A DNA stretch of 64,000 bases from Bin87 sp034423595 (lineage in GTDB: Bacteria > Chloroflexota > Dehalococcoidia > Lucifugimonadales > UBA3495): NCBI GenBank assembly GCA_965207025.1, contig OZ242258.1:1116001-1180000 (forward strand), in the 5' to 3' direction. Below the pieces are notes generated by a model. That model made no database searches and was not told the origin of the DNA. It saw nothing but the letters and a program-made list of their open reading frames with translations. Shown here piece after piece: positions 45,888 to 54,010 of the stretch. Each line of letters starts with the position of its first letter. Within the stretch, counting starts at the first letter, position 1. The position numbers and the translations under genes were made by a program.

Positions 45888-46823
45888 CTAGCTCATTATG
45901 TCTCCCGCAAACCAGTCCAGCCGTTCCAGCGACTGATTCAATTCGCTGCCCCGGATGTCGAAGATGATGTGGGAAACTCCGATCTCCGCGTAGGTGTGAA
46001 CGTCCTCAAGGATGGCGTCGGGCGAACCTGAAAAGCGGCGGCGCGGGCCGGATTGCATAGTGGCTGGGTCGTATAGGGGCGCCTTCATTGAAACCTGTAT
46101 CTCAGCCGGATCCCGGCCGGCCTGGTCTGCGAAGCGGTTCAACGTAACCAGATCTCCCGCCAATTCTTCGGGCTCCAGCGTCGCCGCGGGAATGGTGCCC
46201 ACGGGATGCCAGCCATCGCCGAGGGTGGCGGCCCGTCGAATCGCCGGCCGGCTCTGACCGCCGACCCAAATCGGCGGGTGGGGTTTCTGCACCGGCTTGG
46301 GCAAGAACTGAATGTCCGAAAACTGCACGTACTTCCCGTCAAACTCGGGATTCGGGCTGGTCCACAACTCTTTGTAGGCGCGCAGATACTCGTCCGTGAC
46401 CGGGCCACGTTCGGCGAAGGGCGGCGTTCCCAGCGCCTCAAATTCCTCTTCCATCCAACCCACGCCCACGCCGAGGATCAGCCTGCCCTGCGACAACACG
46501 TCCAGCGTGGCCAGTATCTTGGCCGCCAGGATCGGCGGGCGATAGGGCACAATCATGACGCTGGGCACCAGGCGTATGTTTTCGGTAACGCCGGCCAGGT
46601 AGGTCAACAGCGTGAGTTGCTCGAAGTATTCGCCGCTCTCTCCCGTAGGAAACTCTCCGCCAACAGTGTAAGGGTACGGCGAATCGATACGACTGGGGAC
46701 AAGGACGTGATCGCCGGCAACCATGCAATAGAAACCGAGGCGGTCACCCGTTTGCGCGATTTGCGCCAGGGGTCCGGGCTGGGCGTTGGGGCCATGGTTT
46801 GGCAGATAGAATCCGAACTGCAT
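45888..46823 (-). CDS. LLM class F420/FMN-dependent oxidoreductase
   Basis: A 311-residue luciferase-like protein. It has MQFGFYLPNHGP at the N end, RLVPSVMIVPYRPPILAAKI, LSQGRLILGVGVGWMEEEFEAL, and PPIWVGGQSRPAIRRAATLGD. This is the TIGR03619-like probable F420-dependent type. Cofactor and substrate are inferred only from family. ATG 46823 is preceded by AGGAG at 8 nt. It differs clearly from the LLM enzyme encoded at 33547. Confidence 0.87.
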   Translation of the reverse strand: MQFGFYLPNHGPNAQPGPLAQIAQTGDRLGFYCMVAGDHVLVPSRIDSPYPYTVGGEFPTGESGEYFEQLTLLTYLAGVTENIRLVPSVMIVPYRPPILAAKILATLDVLSQGRLILGVGVGWMEEEFEALGTPPFAERGPVTDEYLRAYKELWTSPNPEFDGKYVQFSDIQFLPKPVQKPHPPIWVGGQSRPAIRRAATLGDGWHPVGTIPAATLEPEELAGDLVTLNRFADQAGRDPAEIQVSMKAPLYDPATMQSGPRRRFSGSPDAILEDVHTYAEIGVSHIIFDIRGSELNQSLERLDWFAGDIMS

Positions 46824-46860
46824 TGAGATACTCCTGGGGATTATACGAGTGTTGCCATGA

Positions 46861-46983
46861 TCAGAAGCCAACCAGAAAGCCGCCGAACAACCAACCGATG
46901 ATGATCAGCGCGATAACCAAGCCGACCGCCGCGCCGATGGCGCAACCGCAACCCTTGTTGAAACCTTCAAAAAAGCCCATCAT
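46861..46983 (-). CDS. Tiny Gly-rich membrane protein
   Basis: A 40-residue protein: MMGFFEGFNKGCGCAIGAAV, then a hydrophobic stretch (GLVIALIIIGWLFGGFLVGF). One TM segment is preceded by a CGC motif that could be lipidated or disulfide-linked. Two consecutive ATGs (46983 and 46980) are possible starts, with an AGGA just upstream. It ends 37 nt before the LLM gene on the same strand and may be co-transcribed. No family is recognised. Confidence 0.5.
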   Translation of the reverse strand: MMGFFEGFNKGCGCAIGAAVGLVIALIIIGWLFGGFLVGF

Positions 46984-47044
46984 TTCCTAGGCATCTGCCG
47001 CTATGAACCGGCCCACAGCAGGGCGCAATCAATCGCGGCGGCCC

Positions 47045-47053
47045 TGCTATAAT
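47045..47053 (+). promoter_or_regulatory. Extended -10 promoter
   Basis: TGC followed by a perfect TATAAT (47048-47053), 82 nt before the GlcG/HbpS-family gene. The -35 is poor, as is common for extended -10 promoters. Confidence 0.5.
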
Positions 47054-47134
47054 AGCGCAGCCGGTTGAGTCTGCTCAACAGACGCAACACCGGTTTGAAA
47101 CGAAACTATTTCCAGCTCAAGGAGTGTCATCGAA

Positions 47135-47554
47135 ATGCCAAACATCACCCTCGACCAAGCCGAGGCCGTCCTCGCCGGGGCCAAGGCCGCCGCTCTCGAT
47201 CTCGGTAAGGCATTCAGCTTTTCCGTGGTGGACGCCCGCGGCGATCTCATCACCATGTGCAAGATGGACGGTTCGGCCTGGCGAACCCCCTACGTGTCTC
47301 GGGGCAAAGCCCGAGCTTCCGCCTGCTTCGGTGAACCCAGCGGCGATCTTACCGAGCGATCCACCACGCCCATCATGCGGGCGGTCATGGAGGTTGAGCG
47401 TGGAGAGTTCGTGCCCGGCCAGGGGGCGCTACCCATCTATATGAGCGGCGAGCTAATTGGGGCGGTCGGCGGCAGTGGCGGCACCGCGCAGGAAGATGAA
47501 GACTGCTCGCGCGCTGGCATCGCTCGGCTCTCCGGAGCCAGCGCCAGCCGTTAG
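47135..47554 (+). CDS. GlcG/HbpS family heme-binding-like protein
   Basis: A 139-residue protein of the GlcG/HbpS family. It has ITLDQAEAVLAGAKAAALDL, FSVVDARGDLITMCKMDGSA, and the C-terminal LIGAVGGSGGTAQEDEDCSRAG. Members bind heme or small molecules, and some act as accessory proteins of oxidation pathways. The function here is unknown. Confidence 0.85.
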   Translation: MPNITLDQAEAVLAGAKAAALDLGKAFSFSVVDARGDLITMCKMDGSAWRTPYVSRGKARASACFGEPSGDLTERSTTPIMRAVMEVERGEFVPGQGALPIYMSGELIGAVGGSGGTAQEDEDCSRAGIARLSGASASR

Positions 47555-47573
47555 TCGCGATTGAATCCACGAA

Positions 47574-47606
47574 AAATTTGCCCCGCAAGCCCAGGCTTGC
47601 GGGGCA
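47574..47606 (-). terminator. Rho-independent terminator for the ABM gene
   Basis: A perfect stem TGCCCCGCAAGCC/GGCTTGCGGGGCA (47579-47591, 47594-47606). On the minus strand it is followed by AAATTTTTC. It lies 24 nt beyond the stop of the minus-strand gene and between convergent genes. Confidence 0.8.
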
Positions 47607-47630
47607 GTTGCTTGCGGGGAGAGCTCAAAG

Positions 47631-47924
47631 CTAGTCGGTAGAAGAAACCTCGAAGTGCTTCACCCAGTACTCGCCGCGATACAGGTGCTCAACTTCCCGC
47701 GCGGTGTTGGCCCGAAAGTCACTGGTCTCGTACGCTCGCAGGTCACCCAGCGTTTCCCATATGCTGACGCTGATGCCTTCGTCGGGGTCCTCGGTGCTGC
47801 GGATTAACTGCCGTTCGTGCAGTCCCTTGGGCTTGACGCCGGCGGCTACTCGCTCGTGGTAGTGTCGTTCAAACTCTTCCCAGCAACCGGCTCGAAGCTT
47901 CCCCCAGACCATTCGGATGAACAT
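47631..47924 (-). CDS. Antibiotic biosynthesis monooxygenase (ABM)-domain protein
   Basis: A 97-residue dimeric alpha/beta-barrel domain with FIRMVWGKLRAGCWEEFERHY and SVSIWETLGDLRAYETS, typical of ABM/LsrG-type proteins. These act as monooxygenases, isomerases or heme degraders; the role here is unknown. It has its own terminator. Confidence 0.8.
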   Translation of the reverse strand: MFIRMVWGKLRAGCWEEFERHYHERVAAGVKPKGLHERQLIRSTEDPDEGISVSIWETLGDLRAYETSDFRANTAREVEHLYRGEYWVKHFEVSSTD

Positions 47925-48014
47925 TTTGTAGTGACCTCCTTGAAATGCGCGCTTGTTTCAGCGTTTGATGTTATTTCGCAGCCGTAAGTAACTGCCTGAA
48001 CGCGGTTGCCGCGA

Positions 48015-48704
48015 TCAGTGCTCCAGATCCCCGGTGGCGTGAGCGATGATTTTTGCCGCGGTGTCGTCGCTCATGTGTCCCATATCCAGCATCATGTGGT
48101 AAAGCGTTGGATCCTGCGGGGAAACCTTGAAAAACTTCTGGAAGAACCTGACCCGCGCCTCTTCCAGTCCCTCCAGATAGGTGCGGGCTTCATCCTCGCT
48201 GAGATGCTCCCGGTCCATGATGGTCTGCACCCGCCTGTCCATCGGAGCGAGCATTCCCACGTGGAGCACACCGGGAGTGTCGCCTAGTATCACGTTGGCT
48301 CCGCGCCCGATAATCACGACGTGGCCGGCCTGGGCGAGATTACGGACCACCTCCCGCGTGGTGTCGATGAAAAGCTGGTCGTTCACCCTCTGCACCCGCG
48401 AGGAAGATTCACCGGCGAGTTCATGGTACGTTTCCGGCAGGGTCTCAATACCCACTCCCAGATCGTAGTCGCCCGATACGGCGGCCCGCTCCAGCACTCT
48501 ACCCAGGAGCGCGGTAACCCGGTCTCCGAAGCGCTCCACACGCTGCTCTTTAGCCATCAAAATAGACACGGGCGACCCGATAATGCGGGCAGCTTCAGCG
48601 AACACCATGCGATCAACGTAGTTCAGATGCAAGTCATGGGCGACTTTCTGACCGACGGCAATGGAGCCCGCGCCGATGGGCCCATTAATTGTTATCACTG
48701 GCAT
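48015..48704 (-). CDS. Cytidylate kinase-like family protein
   Basis: A 229-residue P-loop protein. It starts with VITINGPIGAGSIAVGQKVA, a relaxed form of the Walker A loop, followed by LNYVDRMVFAEAARI and VVIIGRGANVILGD. This is the CMP kinase-like family (PF13189), found beside transport or CBS-domain proteins, with uncertain substrate. In canonical kinases the P-loop ends GKS/T, but here it is GSI, so nucleotide phosphorylation is doubtful. It is upstream of nothing on the same strand until the pnp gene. Confidence 0.8.
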   Translation of the reverse strand: MPVITINGPIGAGSIAVGQKVAHDLHLNYVDRMVFAEAARIIGSPVSILMAKEQRVERFGDRVTALLGRVLERAAVSGDYDLGVGIETLPETYHELAGESSSRVQRVNDQLFIDTTREVVRNLAQAGHVVIIGRGANVILGDTPGVLHVGMLAPMDRRVQTIMDREHLSEDEARTYLEGLEEARVRFFQKFFKVSPQDPTLYHMMLDMGHMSDDTAAKIIAHATGDLEH

Positions 48705-48843
48705 ACCGGGGCCTCCTCCTTGCCGTCGATTGCGCGCCGAGTTAGACGTGGTGATCGGTGAGCGCTTCGACTACGATGATAACACAGCATAACGGAGTTG
48801 CCGATTGTTGGCTCCCGGAAGCCAGTGAACGCCGGGAAAGTTG

Positions 48844-48869
48844 TGGGGCAGGCCAATCGGCCCGCCCCA
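48844..48869 (-). terminator. Hairpin after pnp, possible terminator
   Basis: Stem TGGGGC-x-GGCC/GGCC-x-GCCCCA with one mismatch and a 4-nt loop, 16 nt downstream of the pnp stop on the minus strand. The following CAACTTT is only a weak U-tract. Confidence 0.45.
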
Positions 48870-48884
48870 AGGTGTTGGTTTGAT

Positions 48885-51422
48885 CTAGCGCCGCGCTCCG
48901 CCGCCGCCGAGGAAACGCCGGTCAGACGGGTTCCGATTGCCTCCCTGGGGGCGCCCGCCGGACGGCCGCCGGCCGCCGCGGTCGTTGGGATCGCTGCCCA
49001 GCATGGAGTTACGGTCTCTTTCTCCGCCCTGACCGCCGCGGCCTCCCCGGTCGCCGCCGCGTCCACCGCGATCACGATCTCCGCCACCGCCGTACCCCCC
49101 GCGTCCGCCACGGTCGCCACCGCCTCCGTAGCCGCCGCGTCCGCCGCCGCTCCGGTCTCGCCCGCCGCCGTAGCCTCCGCGGCCACCACGGTCTCCGCCG
49201 CGATCACGGTCGAATCCGCCCCGACCGTATCCACCGCCACGTGGCCCGCGGTCCCGGTCTCCCCGGTCCCGGTCGCCGAATGCAGGCCGGTCAGGCCGTG
49301 CCGGGGGCGGCTCGGTGTCGCCCATCAAGACGCGCCGTGACATATTGATGCGGCCCATGTGGTCGATTTCGTGGATCATCACAGTGATTTCCTGTCCGAT
49401 ATCCACGTCCTCGTAGGCCAGGTCGCCCAGCTCCTCGTTGCGCACCAGGCCGTCCTTGCCGCCGGGAGACAGCTCAACGAACACGCCGAAGTTGGTGGTG
49501 CGAGTGATCTTGCCGGTGATGATGTCGCCAACTTCCGGATCTCGGGTCAGGCTGTCCACGCGGCTGCGCGCCAGTTCGATCATTGGCTGATCGCTGGAGG
49601 AGATGATGACGCCGCCGTCGTCGGAAACGTCGATACCGCAGCCGGTTTCCTCCTGAATGGCGCGGATGACGCGACCGCCGGGTCCGATCAGCGCGCCGAT
49701 CTTCTCGACCGGTATCTGCATCTTCACCAGTTTGGGCGCGTATTTGCTCATCTGCGAGCGAGGTTCGGTGATGGCTTCGGCCATGCGCTCCAGGATGTGA
49801 AGGCGGCCTACGCGGGCCTGCTCCAGGGCCTCGCTCAAGAGTTCCTGGGTGAGGCCGTCGATCTTGACGTCCATCTGCAAGGCGTTGATGCCCCGTTCGG
49901 TTCCGGCCACTTTGAAGTCCATGTCGCCCAGGAAGTCTTCGATGCCTTGGATGTCGCTCAGGATGGCGTACCGGTCGTCGTCGCCGTCGGTGATGAGCCC
50001 CATGGCAATGCCGGCCACCGGGGCCACGAGTGGCACGCCGGCGTCCATCAACGCCATTGACGAGCCGCAGACGCTGCCCATGGAAGTGGAACCGTTGGAA
50101 GCCAGGACTTCGCTGACCACACGGACCGTGTAGGGGAAATCTTCCTCGGACGGCATGGCAGCCAGGATGGCCCGTTCCGCCAGCGCACCATGTCCGATCT
50201 CTCGGCGGCCTGGGGAGCCGACGCGGCGAGCTTCTCCAACGCTGTACGGAGGAAAGTTGTAATGGTGCATGAACTGCTTGGTGTTGTCCGGACCGACGGT
50301 GTCCAGCGTTTGCTTCATCGCCAGCGAGGCGAGGGTGGCGATGGAAAGCACCTGGGTCTGGCCTCGGGTGAACAGGCCGCTGCCGTGGGCGCGCGGTAAC
50401 TCGCCAACGCTACAGGTGATCGGGCGTATTTCGTCCAGTTTCCTGCCGTCGGGTCTTACGTTGAGGTTGAGAATCCGGCCCCTGACTTCCGCCTTGACCA
50501 GGTTCTTGAAAGCCTCGGCAATCTCTCCAGACGAATAGTCGTCAGCCAACTGGGCGGCCACGTCGGACTCAATAGCATCCAAGCTGGAATCGCGTTCGCT
50601 CTTGAACGAGTTGCGCTCCAGCACCTCGGCGATGCGGCCGTTGACCAAAGCGTCGATCTTGTTCTGCCGTTCCTCGGCAGTGGCATAGTCAACGTGTACC
50701 TGGGTCTTTTCTGCTCCACGCTCCGCGACCAGGCGGTCGATGAGTTCGATGGTCTGCACGTTGCTCTCGTGGGCCAGCCTGATGCCTTCGAGGATCGCTT
50801 CCTCAGAGACTTCCACCGAACCGGATTCGACCATCATAATGGCGTGCCGATTGCTGGCGACCACCATGTTCAAGTCGTCAGAATTGCTCTTCTGGAAACT
50901 TGGGTTGATGCTGTAGTCCTTGCCGTCCCAGGTAACCCGGCATGCCCCGATGGGGCCGTCGAATGGAATCTGGCTGAGCGACAGCGCAGCCGAGGCGGCA
51001 ACCATGCCCAGGGTTTCCGGGGGATGATTTTCGTCCACCGACAGCACGGTAATGATCACCTGGACTTCGTTGTGCAAACCCTTGGGAAACAGGGGGCGGA
51101 TGCTGCGGTCGGTGAGACGGGCGGACAGAATCGCTTCCGTACCGGGCCTACCCTCGCGCCGGAAAAAGCTGCCGGGAATCTTGCCGACAGCATACAGGCG
51201 CTCTTCAAACTCTACAGTCAGCGGCAGAAAGTCAATGCCCTCTCTGGCTTGTTCAGACATCACCGCGGTCGCCAACAGGATGGTTTCGCCGCACGTGATG
51301 GTCACGGAGCCGTGGGCTTGTTGCGCCAGCCGGCCGGTTTCGAGGGTAATGGGATGTCCGCCAATTTCGCCTTCAACGGCAAAGGGATTCATCAGCGAGT
51401 TGGTAATATCGGTCGTGGTCAT
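48885..51422 (-). CDS. pnp: Polyribonucleotide nucleotidyltransferase with RGG-rich C-terminal tail
   Basis: An 845-residue PNPase. It has two RNase PH domains (first with RREGRPGTEAILSARLTDRS, second with RPDGRKLDEIRPI), a KH domain (IGALIGPGGRVIRAI) and an S1 domain (DIITGKITRTTNFGVFVEL). The core ends near residue 702. A 143-residue tail follows, made almost entirely of Gly, Arg and Asp with repeated RGG/RGGYGGG units. PNPase degrades RNA 3' to 5' with phosphate. The tail is probably a disordered RNA-binding region. rpsO lies upstream on the same strand, the usual rpsO-pnp order. Confidence 0.96.
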   Translation of the reverse strand: MTTTDITNSLMNPFAVEGEIGGHPITLETGRLAQQAHGSVTITCGETILLATAVMSEQAREGIDFLPLTVEFEERLYAVGKIPGSFFRREGRPGTEAILSARLTDRSIRPLFPKGLHNEVQVIITVLSVDENHPPETLGMVAASAALSLSQIPFDGPIGACRVTWDGKDYSINPSFQKSNSDDLNMVVASNRHAIMMVESGSVEVSEEAILEGIRLAHESNVQTIELIDRLVAERGAEKTQVHVDYATAEERQNKIDALVNGRIAEVLERNSFKSERDSSLDAIESDVAAQLADDYSSGEIAEAFKNLVKAEVRGRILNLNVRPDGRKLDEIRPITCSVGELPRAHGSGLFTRGQTQVLSIATLASLAMKQTLDTVGPDNTKQFMHHYNFPPYSVGEARRVGSPGRREIGHGALAERAILAAMPSEEDFPYTVRVVSEVLASNGSTSMGSVCGSSMALMDAGVPLVAPVAGIAMGLITDGDDDRYAILSDIQGIEDFLGDMDFKVAGTERGINALQMDVKIDGLTQELLSEALEQARVGRLHILERMAEAITEPRSQMSKYAPKLVKMQIPVEKIGALIGPGGRVIRAIQEETGCGIDVSDDGGVIISSSDQPMIELARSRVDSLTRDPEVGDIITGKITRTTNFGVFVELSPGGKDGLVRNEELGDLAYEDVDIGQEITVMIHEIDHMGRINMSRRVLMGDTEPPPARPDRPAFGDRDRGDRDRGPRGGGYGRGGFDRDRGGDRGGRGGYGGGRDRSGGGRGGYGGGGDRGGRGGYGGGGDRDRGGRGGDRGGRGGQGGERDRNSMLGSDPNDRGGRRPSGGRPQGGNRNPSDRRFLGGGGARR

Positions 51423-51781
51423 AGCAGGAATATTTTCTACCTCTCTCTTCCAGTACGTGATAGTGGCCGGCCGCGCGATTCCGTATTCCGCCAGGGAAAG
51501 TTGATGTATTCATCCGGTCAGGGGCCGGCTTTTGCGCGGTGGCGTCTTTGAATTGCCCGCAGGCTTTTGTAACCCTCCTCCCTGTTCACCATTCGCGCCA
51601 ATCGTCGCCAAGCGTATTGCTACAGGTTAGGTACGTAGTGAGGCGCCAACCGGGTTTGGTTCGCCGGGAAGGCGCGAATTCGCACGGCTGCGCGGGTATA
51701 TTTTGAGCGCGCCGCGGCGCCAAGGTCCCGGTCCGTATGCATTGAGGAATCGACGACCGGGAGACAGGCGTTGAAACTGGG
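51423..51781 (-). other. rpsO-pnp intergenic leader
   Basis: A 359-bp gap between rpsO and pnp with no gene. It has one inverted repeat, TCCCGGTC (51726-51733) and GACCGGGA (51755-51762), just after rpsO but without a T-run. The pnp leader of over 300 nt is a likely site for autogenous control of pnp by RNA processing, as known for other bacteria; nothing specific can be identified. Confidence 0.4.
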
Positions 51782-52048
51782 CTACCGGCGCAGGCCCAAC
51801 CTGCTGATCAAGCTCTGGTAACGGCCCACATCTTCATGGCTCAGGTAATTGAGCAAGCGGCGCCGCTTTGACACCATCGTAACCAGGCCGCGGCGGGAGT
51901 GGACGTCTTTGCGGTGGGTTCTGAGGTGATCCGTTACCTGGCGGATGCGTTCGGTGAGCATCGCTACTTGCAGTTCGGTGGAGCCGGTATCGGATTCGTG
52001 GGTGCGATATTCTTCGATGATTCTCTGCTTGACGTCAGCGTCCAACAT
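51782..52048 (-). CDS. rpsO: 30S ribosomal protein S15
   Basis: An 88-residue S15 with KQRIIEEYRTHESDTGSTEL, IRQVTDHLRTHRKDVHSRRG and the C-terminal RRLLNYLSHEDVGRY. It binds 16S rRNA at the three-way junction early in 30S assembly. It has full length and a normal neighbour (pnp). Confidence 0.98.
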   Translation of the reverse strand: MLDADVKQRIIEEYRTHESDTGSTELQVAMLTERIRQVTDHLRTHRKDVHSRRGLVTMVSKRRRLLNYLSHEDVGRYQSLISRLGLRR

Positions 52049-52198
52049 TAGTGGTTACGTACCTTGCCTTTTGGGGTCATTTCCCGCATTGAGTCAACTC
52101 GTTAGTGCGTTGACAGGTTAACACGATACAGGGAAATAGGCAAATTGTGATAGCATTTTAGCAGTCGGATTTCTCACGGCCTTTCATTACGTTTATCG

Positions 52199-52792
52199 AT
52201 GCAACCTGCCACGTCATATTTATCGCGCATCCGGGGTGTAGAACTGCTCCCCGGTGAACGAGTGAACGCCCTGTTCAGCCCAGAGAACGGCCTGGTTGCC
52301 GAACCTGCCAAGGACGGGCAACTGCTGGTGGCGACGGACCAGCGTTTCATCAGTGTGATGGATGACGGCACAGCTCAAACCAGGGATATTTTCGCAATCG
52401 AATCGGTTTCCGGGGTGAGCGTTCGCAATAACGTACCCCGCGGGTTGTCCTGGAAGCAATGGGCGTCGTTGATCGTCGGCGGGTTCATCATATACATCGC
52501 CCTGGCCTACTGGCTGGTTGACCGACTGCCGCACATCATCATTCCCGGCATAAACCTACACGCTTACGCGCTTGCCGTCATGGCGCTGGTGGTGCTGGCC
52601 GGCTGGCTATTCTGGCGAGGATTTACCCAGTCGGGAGGCGCCTCGATACACATCAACGGCGCCAACTGGAACATCGAGACAACTTGCGCCATCCCTTATG
52701 CTGAGCTGCTGGCGTTCGCGCACTGCGTGTTGTCGATGCGATTGCAACGGCAACGTCGGGAAAGTTCAGGAGTCCCAACTGAATCCCAGTGA
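52199..52792 (+). CDS. Hypothetical membrane protein with a PH-like N-terminal part
   Basis: A 197-residue protein. The N-terminal ~85 residues look like a beta-rich PH-type domain (LLVATDQRFISVMDDGTAQT), followed by two TM helices (WASLIVGGFIIYIALAYWL and LAVMALVVLAGWLFWRGF) and a short soluble tail. No family assignment. No ribosome-binding site is seen before the ATG. A TTGACA at 52110-52115 is upstream but without a good -10. Its 3' end overlaps the convergent tsaD gene by 27 bp. Confidence 0.6.
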   Translation: MQPATSYLSRIRGVELLPGERVNALFSPENGLVAEPAKDGQLLVATDQRFISVMDDGTAQTRDIFAIESVSGVSVRNNVPRGLSWKQWASLIVGGFIIYIALAYWLVDRLPHIIIPGINLHAYALAVMALVVLAGWLFWRGFTQSGGASIHINGANWNIETTCAIPYAELLAFAHCVLSMRLQRQRRESSGVPTESQ

Positions 52793-53851
52793 GGGATCAA
52801 CGTCCAGGGAGAGGTCTGCGACTTCGCCCTGCCGGTATTGGTAGAACGCGGCGGCGGCAATCATCGCGCCGTTGTCGGTGCAAAGCGCCGGAGGCGGGAT
52901 AATCGCCGGCAATGGAGAATCGGACAGGACACGTTGCCTTAAACGCGCGTTCGCCGTGACGCCTCCGCCCAGCACCAGCCCCCGGGCGCCGTAGCGCTCT
53001 GCCATCCTCAGCAATTTTGCTCCCAGAACGTCCACCAGAGATTCCTGGAACTCGGCGGCCAGATGGGCCACCAAACGCTCAACCTGCGGCGGGTCGAACT
53101 CTGAAGGTGGGTATAGTCCAACATCCTGAGCCCGGTGCAGCATGGCGGTCTTCACGCCGCTGAAGCTGAAATCTAAAGTGTCGCGCATCCAGGCTCTCGG
53201 CAACGGCGATGATGCCAAAGTGATGGTCTCATCACCGTCGTCTGGGCCACCCTCATCAGTTGCGAGGGATTCGGCAGCCTTTTGTATTTCCGGGCCGCCG
53301 GGGAATCCGAGACCCAGGATGCGAGCAGCTTTGTCGAATGCCTCGCCGGCCGCGTCGTCGCGCGTGCGCCCGACCAGACGATACTTGCCGTGTCCCTCCA
53401 TCAGTACCAGATCCGTATGGCCACCGGAGGCGACCAGGCACGCCAGGGGGAACCCCGGCTCTTCTGACTGCGCTTGACCAACCGCGGCCAGCCAGGCGGC
53501 ATAGATGTGCCCTACCAGGTGGTTGACTCCGATCAAGGGCAAATCCAGCGTGAGGGACAGGGCTTTGGCGGTGTTGACTCCACTGATAAGGGCGCCGGCG
53601 AGCCCCGGCCCATGAGTTACCCCGATGGCATCAATTTGGTCAAGGACAATGCCGGCATTGTCCAGCGCTCGGTTCAGGGTCGGCTGCATATCGCGGATAT
53701 GCTGGCGTGAAGCGAGTTCGGGAACGACGCCTCCGTGGGCAGCGTGGATGGCGGCTTGTGATGCCATCACGTTGGAAAACAGAGTTCGACCGTCTTCGAC
53801 GATGCCGACCGCCGTTTCATCGCACGATGTTTCTATACCTAGAATGAGCAT
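52766..53851 (-). CDS. tsaD: tRNA N6-adenosine threonylcarbamoyltransferase
   Basis: A 361-residue TsaD of the Kae1/YgjD family. It has LGIETSCDETAVGIV, metal-binding His111 and His115 (NHLVGHIYA), VASGGHTDLVLM, and GGGVTANARLR. It transfers the threonylcarbamoyl group to A37 of ANN-decoding tRNAs, working with TsaB, TsaC and TsaE. The other tsa genes are not in the window. Confidence 0.96.
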   Translation of the reverse strand: MLILGIETSCDETAVGIVEDGRTLFSNVMASQAAIHAAHGGVVPELASRQHIRDMQPTLNRALDNAGIVLDQIDAIGVTHGPGLAGALISGVNTAKALSLTLDLPLIGVNHLVGHIYAAWLAAVGQAQSEEPGFPLACLVASGGHTDLVLMEGHGKYRLVGRTRDDAAGEAFDKAARILGLGFPGGPEIQKAAESLATDEGGPDDGDETITLASSPLPRAWMRDTLDFSFSGVKTAMLHRAQDVGLYPPSEFDPPQVERLVAHLAAEFQESLVDVLGAKLLRMAERYGARGLVLGGGVTANARLRQRVLSDSPLPAIIPPPALCTDNGAMIAAAAFYQYRQGEVADLSLDVDPSLGFSWDS

Positions 53852-54010
53852 ATTTTTCGCCTGGGATCACGTCTGTAGGACGATTATAGCAGGGGCGATT
53901 TTGCGCTCGGCGATTGCCGATGATATGCTGAACGTAAATAATCAAAATCGGGTTTTGGACGCTAATTTCGCGGCCGAACCCATTGCAGTCGCAGGAGGTA
54001 GATCGCCCCG

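Noticed and set aside
49020..49270. Apparent tandem repeats (CCGCCGCG-type), considered as a microsatellite or CRISPR-like array
   Set aside because: They are the codons of the PNPase RGG tail in frame, with irregular unit lengths and no conserved repeat-spacer structure.
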